Shown piece after piece: positions 21,994-28,928 of a DNA stretch of 36,732 nucleotides (its first letter is position 1; every line of letters starts with the position of its first letter). The DNA is from CAZEQH01 sp964566875. Its GTDB lineage: Bacteria > Patescibacteriota > Minisyncoccia > Minisyncoccales > JANBVM01. The stretch covers positions 1-36,732 of the forward strand of contig CAZMJM010000007.1 in NCBI GenBank assembly GCA_964566875.1. Direction: 5' to 3'. Under the pieces are notes generated by a model that ran no database searches, was not told the origin of the DNA, and saw nothing but the letters and a program-made list of their open reading frames with translations. The translations under genes and the position numbers were made by a program.

Positions 21994-22614
21994 ATGCAGC
22001 TGAATCAACTTAAACCAAACCATAAGAGGAAGAAGAGAAAGAGGGTGGGGAGAGGCGACACCTACGCCGGTTTAGGGAGGAAGGGCCAGACCACGAGAGC
22101 CGGCAGGAGAATGAAACCGGCCATCAGGGAGTTCATCAAGAGGTATCCGAAGCTGAGAGGTTATCGGTTCAAATCCAGGAAAGATGCGGTGGAAGTAGTC
22201 AATTTAGATACCCTGGAAAGGAATTTTAAAGAAGAGGAAACCGTTTCTCCGCTTTCCCTTTTAGAAAAGGGGTTGATATCCAAGACGAAAGGAAAAATAC
22301 CGCAGGTCAAGATATTGGGCCGGGGGACGTTAAGAAAGAAGCTGGATTTCAAGGACTGCATTTTTTCCGAGAAAGCAAAACAGAAGGTCAAGCCGACTGC
22401 CGCCGAGCCCGTTGACAAGGACGAGGCTGCCGGCATTCCCGCAGCAAAAAAGGCAAAGCGTAAGGTAAAGCGTAAGGCAAAGGCAAAGGCAAAGGCAAAG
22501 GGTAAGGCAAAGCTGCGCCAAAAGAAAGCCAATCCTCCAGCCAGCCAGGCCAGGAAGAAGCCGGCCGGACGAAAAGCCTCCGCAAAGAAATCGATAGGGA
22601 AAGCAAAAAAATAA
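21994..22614 (+). CDS. rplO: 50S ribosomal protein L15 with very long basic tail
   Basis: The L15 core is residues 1-130 (KRKRVGRGDTYAGLGRKGQTTRAG and KIPQVKILGRGTLRKKLDF). Residues 131-206 are an added Lys/Ala-rich tail. Its middle is a run of Lys-Ala and Lys-Arg-Lys units encoded by a hexanucleotide repeat (22449-22512) and its end contains ANPPASQARKKPAG. Typical L15 is about 145 residues, so about 60 are extra. Much of this reduces the usual C-terminal fold to a shorter version. Confidence 0.92.
   Translation: MQLNQLKPNHKRKKRKRVGRGDTYAGLGRKGQTTRAGRRMKPAIREFIKRYPKLRGYRFKSRKDAVEVVNLDTLERNFKEEETVSPLSLLEKGLISKTKGKIPQVKILGRGTLRKKLDFKDCIFSEKAKQKVKPTAAEPVDKDEAAGIPAAKKAKRKVKRKAKAKAKAKGKAKLRQKKANPPASQARKKPAGRKASAKKSIGKAKK
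22449..22512 (+). repeat. Hexanucleotide repeat in the rplO tail
   Basis: Tandem units of AAGGCA, with AAGCGT/AAGGTA/AAGGGT variants, encode alternating Lys-Ala and Lys-Arg. Four uninterrupted AAGGCA-type units lie at about 22474-22500. Slippage would change tail length by two residues without a frameshift. Confidence 0.75.
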
Positions 22615-22637
22615 CGTTCTAACCTCGGATCTGTAAC

Positions 22638-23915
22638 ATGTGGTACGATAATGTCATTCAAGTTTTCAGGGTCAAGGAGTTAAGAGAGAAGGTGCTATTC
22701 GTTCTGGGGATTTTTGTGGTAGTCAGGCTGATGGCCAATATTCCCATTCCCGGGGTTGACGCTCAGAACCTAAAAGCTATCTTTGAACAGTTTCAAGCCC
22801 TGGGCCTTCTGAATGTTTTTACCGGAGGAGCCCTGGAAAAGTTTTCCATTATCATGCTTGGCCTTGGCCCTTACATTACCGCCACCATTATCTTGCAGCT
22901 TCTGACCATGATTTTTCCATCGCTGGAAGAGATGTACCGGGAGCAGGGGGAGGAAGGAAGAAGAAAATTTGAGCAGTATGGAAGGATCCTGGCCGTTCCG
23001 CTGTCTGCCCTTCAATCCTTCGCCATGCTCACTATTTTTGCCAGACAGGGAGTCGTCGGCGGCATGGATGCGCTCAGTAAAATCAGCGCCATCGTAACCA
23101 TTACGGCCGGAAGCATCTTTCTTATGTGGCTGGGCGAACTGATTTCGGAGAAGGGGATAGGCAACGGCGTTTCTCTCCTTATATTCGCCGGTATTATCGC
23201 CGATTTTCCCCGGAACCTGGGTCAGCTCGTCGCTACCTACAACCCTTCCATGATACCTTCATATTTGATATTTTTTGTGTCTTCCCTGCTCATCATAGCA
23301 GGAGTAACCATTATTAATGAAGCCAGGAGAAACGTTCCGGTTTCCTATGCCAAAAGGGTAAGGGGCCGGATGCTCTACGGAGGTTCCTCCACCTATCTGC
23401 CCATCAGTGTTAACCCGGCCGGGGTGATACCCATCATCTTTGCCCTTTCCGTGCTGACCTTCCCTTCCTTGATAGCCAATTTCTTAAGCGGCTCTGAGAG
23501 TGCTTTCGGGAAAGCAGCCGAGTACGTCCTGGGCCTTTTGAACAACCCCATCATCAATGCCGCTGTCTACTTTGTCCTGATATTCGTTTTTACATATTTT
23601 TATACCCTGATTACCTTTGAACCGGAATCCGTTTCGGAAAATCTCCAAAAGATGGGCGGTTTTGTTCCCGGCATCAGGCCTGGCACACCTACCGCTCATT
23701 TCCTGAACTATGTTCTAAACAGGATTCTCCCCGTAGGAGCCCTTTTTCTCTCTACTATCGCCCTCACGCCGACTTTGATTCAGGCCGTTACCAGGATTAC
23801 CGTCTTCAGATTTTTAGTGGGAGGGACATCCATTATTATTATCGTTTCCGTTATTCTGGAAACCGTAAAACAAATACAGACCCAATTGGAAATGAGGGAT
23901 TATGACACTTTTTAA
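22638..23915 (+). CDS. secY: Protein translocase subunit SecY
   Basis: The 425-residue channel of the Sec translocon, with about ten hydrophobic helices. Signature stretches: NIPIPGVDAQNL and GGALEKFSIIMLGLGPYITATIILQLL near the start, LGELISEKGIGNGVSLLIFAGII in the middle, AKRVRGRMLYGGSSTYLPISVNPAGVIPIIFA, and YFYTLITFEPESVSENLQKMGGFVPGIRPG near the end. It follows rplO after 23 bases and precedes adk, the usual spc ending. Confidence 0.97.
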   Translation: MWYDNVIQVFRVKELREKVLFVLGIFVVVRLMANIPIPGVDAQNLKAIFEQFQALGLLNVFTGGALEKFSIIMLGLGPYITATIILQLLTMIFPSLEEMYREQGEEGRRKFEQYGRILAVPLSALQSFAMLTIFARQGVVGGMDALSKISAIVTITAGSIFLMWLGELISEKGIGNGVSLLIFAGIIADFPRNLGQLVATYNPSMIPSYLIFFVSSLLIIAGVTIINEARRNVPVSYAKRVRGRMLYGGSSTYLPISVNPAGVIPIIFALSVLTFPSLIANFLSGSESAFGKAAEYVLGLLNNPIINAAVYFVLIFVFTYFYTLITFEPESVSENLQKMGGFVPGIRPGTPTAHFLNYVLNRILPVGALFLSTIALTPTLIQAVTRITVFRFLVGGTSIIIIVSVILETVKQIQTQLEMRDYDTF

Positions 23916-23931
23916 AGAGCCTTAAAGAGTC

Positions 23932-24597
23932 ATGGCAGAAGAAAAACCTCTCAATTTCGTATTAATAGGAAGGTCGGGAAGCGGCAAGGGAACTCAGGCG
24001 GAATTACTGATGAAGCATTTTGGCAATCTGGTTCCTATCCCCATAGGCGGCCTGTTCAGGGAGCTGAGCGCCCTTGATACGGACGTCGGCAAAAGGGTCA
24101 GAAAAACGGTTCATGAAGGCAAACTGCCATACGACGATTTAGCCGCCATGCTTTGGATGCACTACATATCCTTTAAGATAGGGGAGGACCAGGGAATCAT
24201 AGCGGACGGTCTGCCGAGACGCTTGAGTGAAGCAGAGACCCTGGACCAGTTTCTGGAGTATCTGGAGAGGAAAGACCGCACCCGCGTACTACTAATAGAC
24301 ATATCGCGTCAGGAGGCTTTTGACAGGCTCACCAAAAGAAGATTTTGCGAAAAGTGCGGTAATCTTATTCCTTGGGTTGGAGAGTTCAAAGAGCTGAAGG
24401 CGTGTAATAAGTGCGGTGGGAAATTGGCGACTCGCCAGGACGATGTCCCGGAGGTAATTGAAAACAGGCTTGATTATTACGATTCCAGAGTCACCAAGGT
24501 TATCGACTATTATAAGGAACAGGGAAGGTTGATGAGCATCAACGGCGAACAGCCTATAGACGAGGTGTTCCAGGATATATTAGGAGCCATCCAATGA
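23932..24597 (+). CDS. adk: Adenylate kinase, zinc LID type
   Basis: Catalyses ATP + AMP = 2 ADP. The 221 residues include a P-loop GRSGSGKGTQ (13-22), where GxPGxGKGTQ is usual, so Pro is replaced by Ser. The AMP-site arginine lies in DGLPRR. The LID domain has four cysteines (C139, C142, C158, C161) forming a zinc ribbon. The C-terminal NRLDYYDSRVTKVIDYYKEQG is typical. Its stop overlaps the map start by 4 bp. Confidence 0.92.
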   Translation: MAEEKPLNFVLIGRSGSGKGTQAELLMKHFGNLVPIPIGGLFRELSALDTDVGKRVRKTVHEGKLPYDDLAAMLWMHYISFKIGEDQGIIADGLPRRLSEAETLDQFLEYLERKDRTRVLLIDISRQEAFDRLTKRRFCEKCGNLIPWVGEFKELKACNKCGGKLATRQDDVPEVIENRLDYYDSRVTKVIDYYKEQGRLMSINGEQPIDEVFQDILGAIQ

Positions 24598-25340
24598 TTT
24601 CTATTAAATCCAAGAAGGAAATTAAGACAATGAGGGAGGGCGGTAAGATACTGGCCGGAATAATGGGAGAGGTAATCAAGATTTCCGAGGCCGGCATCAC
24701 CACCAATGAACTAAATAGACTCGCGGAGAGTCTCATTTTTAAATACGGAGGCCGCCCTTCCTTTAAGGGCCATGAGGGATACCCGGCTGCTCTCTGCACC
24801 TCATTGAACGAAGAGATAGTTCATGCCATTCCTTCCTCCCGAAAACTCAAAGAGGGAGATATCCTTTCTTTAGACCTGGGCATTATTTATAAGGGTTTTC
24901 ATACAGACATGGCCGTTACCATTCCCATAGGGGAGGTGGATTTTGAGACAAAGAGGCTGATAAGAGCCACCAGGAAAGCATTAAAGAGGGGGATTAAAAA
25001 AGTTAGACCACATATAACCTTCGGGGATGTTTCCAATGCCATCCAGCGTTATGCGGAAGACCAGGGCTTCTCCGTGGTGCGTGAACTCTGCGGCCACGGC
25101 ATAGGCAGGGAATTACACGAAGAACCCCAGATATTAAATTACGGAAAAAGAGGTAAAGGGGAGGAGATAGAAGAAGGGATGTGTTTTTGCCTGGAGCCCA
25201 TGCTGACCTGCGGCAGCTGGGAGATAGAAAAGGGAGAGGACGGATTCGCCTTTAAGACCAGGGACAACTCTTTGTCCGCTCACTTTGAGCACACCCTGGC
25301 GGTTACCGCCGATGGCTGCCGGGTGTTGACGCAACTTTAG
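24594..25340 (+). CDS. map: Methionine aminopeptidase, type I
   Basis: Removes N-terminal Met from nascent proteins. In 248 residues all five metal ligands are visible: Asp94 (LSLDLG), Asp105 (HTDMAV), His168 (CGHGIGRELHEEP), Glu201 (CLEPML) and Glu232 (HFEHTLAV). His77 of the substrate pocket (VHAIP) is present. There is no N-terminal zinc-finger extension. Co-translated with adk. infA, which follows map in many bacteria, is displaced about 7 kb downstream here. Confidence 0.96.
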   Translation: MISIKSKKEIKTMREGGKILAGIMGEVIKISEAGITTNELNRLAESLIFKYGGRPSFKGHEGYPAALCTSLNEEIVHAIPSSRKLKEGDILSLDLGIIYKGFHTDMAVTIPIGEVDFETKRLIRATRKALKRGIKKVRPHITFGDVSNAIQRYAEDQGFSVVRELCGHGIGRELHEEPQILNYGKRGKGEEIEEGMCFCLEPMLTCGSWEIEKGEDGFAFKTRDNSLSAHFEHTLAVTADGCRVLTQL

Positions 25341-25368
25341 TTGATTTCTTTTATTTTTTGCTTTGTTG

Positions 25369-25374
25369 TATAAT
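25369..25374 (+). promoter_or_regulatory. -10 box of the small gene after map
   Basis: TATAAT, with predicted transcription start at about 25381, two bases before the ATG at 25383. TTGATT at 25341-25346 is 22 bp upstream, too far for a good -35. The spacing implies a leaderless message. Confidence 0.5.
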
Positions 25375-25382
25375 AAAACAAG

Positions 25383-25673
25383 ATGGAGGCTTTAGATCGG
25401 ATTAGGCAGGCAATGAGGGAAAAGCTTATATTGAGCTTAAACCAGGATGACCAGGAAAGAGCACAGACGATGAGCTGGGAGAAAATACACCATACTTTCT
25501 GTGACAAGACCAAAAAGGTCCTCACGCCGCTTGAGAAGAATACCCCCAGCTATAGTTTAAGAGAAAGAGACGTATCTTGTTTTATAACCTGTAAGTGTGG
25601 ATTTCAGAAAAAAGAATATCACAAATATTATACACCATCTGTCTGCAGCTCTTATTATAATCAATACCCTTAA
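25383..25673 (+). CDS. Small hypothetical protein with a CxC motif
   Basis: A 96-residue soluble protein I do not recognise. The first half is helical and charged (ALDRIRQAMREKLILSL). The second half has cysteines at about 40, 66, 70, 72 and 88 (SCFITCKCGFQKKEY), suggesting a metal site or disulfides. It has its own -10 box placed so that the message would be leaderless, and a strong terminator that begins at its stop codon. It is therefore an independent single-gene unit between map and the glycosyltransferase. The compact promoter-gene-terminator arrangement supports it being real. Confidence 0.65.
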   Translation: MEALDRIRQAMREKLILSLNQDDQERAQTMSWEKIHHTFCDKTKKVLTPLEKNTPSYSLRERDVSCFITCKCGFQKKEYHKYYTPSVCSSYYNQYP

Positions 25674-25701
25674 AGAGGATTTTTTCCTCTTTTTTATTTT
25701 T
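25672..25701 (+). terminator. Rho-independent terminator
   Basis: AAAGAGGA (25672-25679) pairs with TCCTCTTT (25685-25692), loop of five Ts, followed by TTTATTTTTATT. It overlaps the stop codon of the small gene. Confidence 0.88.
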
Positions 25702-25749
25702 ATTGCCGTGTGTTAAAATAAAAACATAAAACGTTTAAATAAAAAAAAT

Positions 25750-26484
25750 ATGGCGAAAGAAGCTTATCTCTCCGTGGTCATCCCGGCCTACAACGAGGCC
25801 AAGAGGATTACCCATACACTCGAGGAAACGGAGAAATATCTAAAAAAACAACCCTATACCTGGGAAATCTTAGTTGTCAATGACGGCTCCAAAGACGATA
25901 CCGCCCAGGTGGTGAAGGGACTGATTCCGAACATGCCCGGTCTCAGGCTGGTTGACAACCGGGAGAATCACGGAAAAGGTTACGTAGTCAGGCAGGGGAT
26001 GCTGGAGGCTGCCGGTAAATACCGGGTTTTTACGGATGCGGACAACTCTACCTCCATAGACCACGTGGAAAGGATGTGGCCCCTTTTCCAGCAGGGACAC
26101 GAGGTGGTTATAGGTTCCCGCGACATACCCGGCGCCAAGTTGGCGGCGCCCCAGGGCTTATTAAGGCGCACGGTAGGTAACGTTTTCAACCTTATGGTTC
26201 AGATCGTCTGTGGTTTGTGGGGCTTATGGGACACCCAGTGTGGATTCAAGGGTTTCAGCGCCAAGGCGACAGAAGACGTTTTCCCCAAGTGCACCATTGA
26301 TCGGTTTGCCTTTGACCCGGAAATCCTGGTAATTGCCAAAAAGCTTGGATACGACATCAAGGAAATCCCGGTCACCTGGATAAACGACCCTGACAGCAAG
26401 GTTAAATTCAAGAGCGTTTTCAAGATGGCGATCGACCTATTTAAAATAAGATTAAACATTATGAAAGGTTTATATGCCAGATAA
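25750..26484 (+). CDS. Family 2 glycosyltransferase, dolichyl-phosphate glucosyltransferase (Alg5)-like
   Basis: A 244-residue GT-A fold enzyme. LSVVIPAYNEAKRI and EILVVNDGSKDDT form the nucleotide site, and the metal-binding motif is DAD (96-98, in FTDADNST). GSRD, DTQCGFKGF and FAFDPEILVIA followed by IKEIPVTW are characteristic of the polyprenyl-phosphate glycosyltransferase group. No membrane segment is visible, unlike eukaryotic Alg5. It probably transfers a sugar from a nucleotide-sugar to a lipid carrier or related acceptor; the substrate is not readable from sequence. It overlaps galT by 11 bp, linking it to nucleotide-sugar metabolism. Confidence 0.85.
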   Translation: MAKEAYLSVVIPAYNEAKRITHTLEETEKYLKKQPYTWEILVVNDGSKDDTAQVVKGLIPNMPGLRLVDNRENHGKGYVVRQGMLEAAGKYRVFTDADNSTSIDHVERMWPLFQQGHEVVIGSRDIPGAKLAAPQGLLRRTVGNVFNLMVQIVCGLWGLWDTQCGFKGFSAKATEDVFPKCTIDRFAFDPEILVIAKKLGYDIKEIPVTWINDPDSKVKFKSVFKMAIDLFKIRLNIMKGLYAR

Positions 26485-27550
26485 AAGTAAAGTCCGCCGG
26501 TTGGCGGAAAAGAAAATCAAATTTCCCTCAGAGCTAAGGCAGGACCTTATTTCCCAGAACTGGGTTATCATCGCTACGGGAAGGGGTAAAAGACCTCATT
26601 CTTTCAAAAAGAAGAACAGGCCTGAGATTAAGATGGAGGAGAAGGACTGCCCTTTCTGTAATATAGAGACCCAGAAACCGCCGGTGCTGATTTATTCCCA
26701 GGGGAAGAGAATTATCCCCGAGAAGGGAAAAGAGAAGATACCTGACGACTGGTCTACTATCGTCATTCCCAACAAATATCCGGCCCTGCTTCCTTATTCC
26801 AAACTGGAGAGGAAAAAAGAGGGAAAGTTCTATCACAGGATGAACGCCGTAGGCTTCTGTGAAATCGTTATCACCAGGAATCATAGAAAGCATTTTCCCC
26901 ACTTTACCCTCAACCAGACCGAGCAGGTATTTGACGCCTACCAACAGAGATACCTGGACCTGATGGAAGAGCCTTTTGTCAATTATATTTCCATCTTCCA
27001 CAATCATGGGCCGGAAGCCGGTGCTTCCCAGCCGCACTCCCATTCCCAGATTATCACCACCCCCCTTATTGACGTTGACCTGAAAATCGGGTTGGCTAAT
27101 TCCAAATCATATTTCCAGAAGAATGGGAAGTGCATCTACTGTGAGCTGAACAAATGGGAAAAGAAGGTGAAAAAAAGAATAGTTTTTGAAAACAAACATT
27201 TTCTGGTTCTCTGCCCATTCGCCTCCAAGATGGCCTTCCAGGTCATCGTTTCTCCCAAGCCTCACCTTCCTTATTTTGAAAAGGCCAGCTCTCTGGAGAA
27301 AAAATATCTGGCAGAAGCTTTCAGAATGGCCATGAAGTCTCTCTATAAGGGACTTAATGACCCGGCCTATAATTTCTACCTCCATACGGCTCCCTGCGAT
27401 TCCAAGGACCACCGCCACTATCACTGGCACTGGACCATCCTGCCTAAAACCTCCACCATGGCGGGTTTCGAAATTGGGACCCAGATGGAAATTTCCACCA
27501 TAGAGCCTGAAAAGGCGGCAGCTTATTTAAGAAAACAGATAAAAAAGTAA
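26474..27550 (+). CDS. galT: Galactose-1-phosphate uridylyltransferase-like (GalT) protein
   Basis: A 358-residue HIT-superfamily nucleotidyltransferase. The active-site motif is PHSHSQ (His188, His190), where GalT has HPHGQ; the second His is the nucleophile. A zinc-type CPFC (59-62) and a second Cys pair in CIYC follow the GalT pattern, and the second domain ends with HYHWHWTILPK. It would exchange UMP between hexose-1-phosphates, but the substitution in the motif leaves related ADP- or UDP-sugar activities possible. Near the N-terminus, residues VRRLAE are encoded by a TCCGCCGGTTGGCGGA palindrome. It overlaps the glycosyltransferase by 11 bp. Confidence 0.82.
   Translation: MPDKSKVRRLAEKKIKFPSELRQDLISQNWVIIATGRGKRPHSFKKKNRPEIKMEEKDCPFCNIETQKPPVLIYSQGKRIIPEKGKEKIPDDWSTIVIPNKYPALLPYSKLERKKEGKFYHRMNAVGFCEIVITRNHRKHFPHFTLNQTEQVFDAYQQRYLDLMEEPFVNYISIFHNHGPEAGASQPHSHSQIITTPLIDVDLKIGLANSKSYFQKNGKCIYCELNKWEKKVKKRIVFENKHFLVLCPFASKMAFQVIVSPKPHLPYFEKASSLEKKYLAEAFRMAMKSLYKGLNDPAYNFYLHTAPCDSKDHRHYHWHWTILPKTSTMAGFEIGTQMEISTIEPEKAAAYLRKQIKK
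26493..26508 (+). repeat. In-frame palindrome near the galT start
   Basis: TCCGCCGGTTGGCGGA matches the rpsQ palindrome with changes at the centre. It is read in another frame here (Val-Arg-Arg-Leu-Ala-Glu), so the DNA and not the peptide is what is conserved. Confidence 0.65.
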
Positions 27551-27561
27551 TAAGTAAAAAA

Positions 27562-28263
27562 ATGAAAAATATATACGTCGTCGGTAACTGGAAATGCAAT
27601 CCTGCAGAGCCCAAGAAGGCTCTAAAACTTTTTGGAGCCATTTCTTCGAAGGTGGCAAAGATAAAGCTCGGCAAGGTGAAGGTAGTGGTTTGCCCTCCCT
27701 TTGTCTATCTCAGGGAATTCAGTAAAAAATCTGCCAGAAAGATAGAGCTAGGCGCCCAGAATTGCTTTTGGGAGAGGGAAGGGGCTTTTACGGGAGAGAT
27801 ATCACCCGTTATGCTTAAAGGATTGGGCTGCCGGTACGTAATTATCGGTCACTCGGAAAGGCGAAAATACTTCGCCGAGAAAGGCGCACTGATACGGAAT
27901 AAAATAAAATTGGCTCTGGATAGCGGATTGAAGCCCATACTCTGTATCGACAGCATTGTCCAGATTAAACCGGCCCTGGCCGGCCTTTCGGCAAAAGAGA
28001 AGAAGGAAGTAGTAGTGGCCTACGAGCCCATTTGGGCTATCGGCACCGGGAAGACCCCCACCTACGAGCAGGCCGCCAGTTTTAACGCTTCCATGAAGAA
28101 AAAGCTGGGAGCCGGCCACCCCACGCTTTACGGCGGGAGCGTCAAAGCGGACAACGCCATGGGCTTCATTGAGATTTCCGGATTCCACGGTTTGCTTATC
28201 GGCGGGGCATCGTTGAAACCCCAGGAATTCGCCAAGATAGCGAAACTAGCCTCCGCTCTCTAA
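27562..28263 (+). CDS. tpiA: Triosephosphate isomerase
   Basis: Interconverts dihydroxyacetone phosphate and glyceraldehyde-3-phosphate. Catalytic residues are all present: Asn9 and Lys11 (GNWKCN), His97 (IIGHSERR) and Glu155 (AYEPIWAIGTG, with the mobile loop 6). GLLIGGASL near the end binds phosphate. At 233 residues it is about 15-20 shorter than usual; the deletion lies between CID (128-130) and the VVAYEPIW strand, where helices around loop 5/6 are normally longer. Follows galT after 11 bases, probably co-transcribed. Confidence 0.95.
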   Translation: MKNIYVVGNWKCNPAEPKKALKLFGAISSKVAKIKLGKVKVVVCPPFVYLREFSKKSARKIELGAQNCFWEREGAFTGEISPVMLKGLGCRYVIIGHSERRKYFAEKGALIRNKIKLALDSGLKPILCIDSIVQIKPALAGLSAKEKKEVVVAYEPIWAIGTGKTPTYEQAASFNASMKKKLGAGHPTLYGGSVKADNAMGFIEISGFHGLLIGGASLKPQEFAKIAKLASAL

Positions 28264-28278
28264 TTTCCACTTAATCCG

Positions 28279-28303
28279 GGCCTTCTAACTGAAAGGGTTT
28301 TTG
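28279..28303 (+). terminator. Weak terminator candidate after tpiA
   Basis: CCTT (28281-28284) can pair with AAGG (28293-28296), extended by bulged pairs, followed by GTTTTTGG. The stem is short, so this is tentative. Confidence 0.35.
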
Positions 28304-28305
28304 GC

Positions 28306-28335
28306 TTGATTTCTTAAAGACCTTTTTGTTATATT
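28306..28335 (+). promoter_or_regulatory. Promoter upstream of the YkuK-like gene
   Basis: TTGATT (28306-28311), an 18-bp spacer, then TATATT (28330-28335). Transcription would start about 28 bases before the ATG at 28371; AAGGAG occurs in the leader, about 14 bases before the ATG. Confidence 0.5.
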
Positions 28336-28370
28336 GATAAATAACGGAAAAAGGAGCAGTCCGCACTAAA

Positions 28371-28922
28371 ATGAAAAAGAAAAAATTAAATTTAAAGGCC
28401 GTCCATCGGGAAAAAGCGCCCGTCTGGCAGGGTTATTTTTATAACCCCACCAAAGGAAATCTGACTATCGACCAGGTTGTGGAAGAGATTTTACATTACA
28501 TTAAGGAAAAACCCGATAATTTTTACGACGTTATTGTGGGATGCGATTCCTCGTCCGATACCTGCCCCCATTTTCCGGTGGCCGTAGTGGTGCTCAGGGT
28601 AGGAGAGGGAGGCAGGATGTTTCTTAAAAAGGTAAAGTACAAGAACCGTAAGTTCTTTTCCTGGAAGGAAAGAATTCTGGAGGAGGTGATTATATCATGC
28701 GAAATGGCTCTCCATTTTCGGGAACAACTGGAGCAGAGAATGGGAAGGGAAGAGAAAAAATACGACTACCAGTTCCGTTATATCCACGCCGACATCGGCG
28801 AAAACGGAGGCACCAAAGACATGATTAAGGAGGTGGTGGGTCTAATAAGAGGCAACGGTTTTGAGCCAAAAATAAAGCCTGAATCATGCGTGGCTTCTGT
28901 CGTGGCAGACAGGTACAGTTAA
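28371..28922 (+). CDS. YkuK-like (DUF458) RNase H-fold protein
   Basis: A 183-residue protein of the family represented by Bacillus subtilis YkuK, predicted to adopt an RNase H-like fold. Shared stretches are VGCDSS (Asp59; GTDSQ in YkuK), the strand with GGRMF, HADIG (Asp141) and the long C-terminal signature GFEPKIKPESCVAS...ADRYS. Acidic residues at 59, 141, 150 and 180 could form a metal site. Biochemical function is not established to my knowledge. It precedes alaS by 6 bases and is likely co-transcribed with it. Confidence 0.85.
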   Translation: MKKKKLNLKAVHREKAPVWQGYFYNPTKGNLTIDQVVEEILHYIKEKPDNFYDVIVGCDSSSDTCPHFPVAVVVLRVGEGGRMFLKKVKYKNRKFFSWKERILEEVIISCEMALHFREQLEQRMGREEKKYDYQFRYIHADIGENGGTKDMIKEVVGLIRGNGFEPKIKPESCVASVVADRYS

Positions 28923-28928
28923 AGCTTT

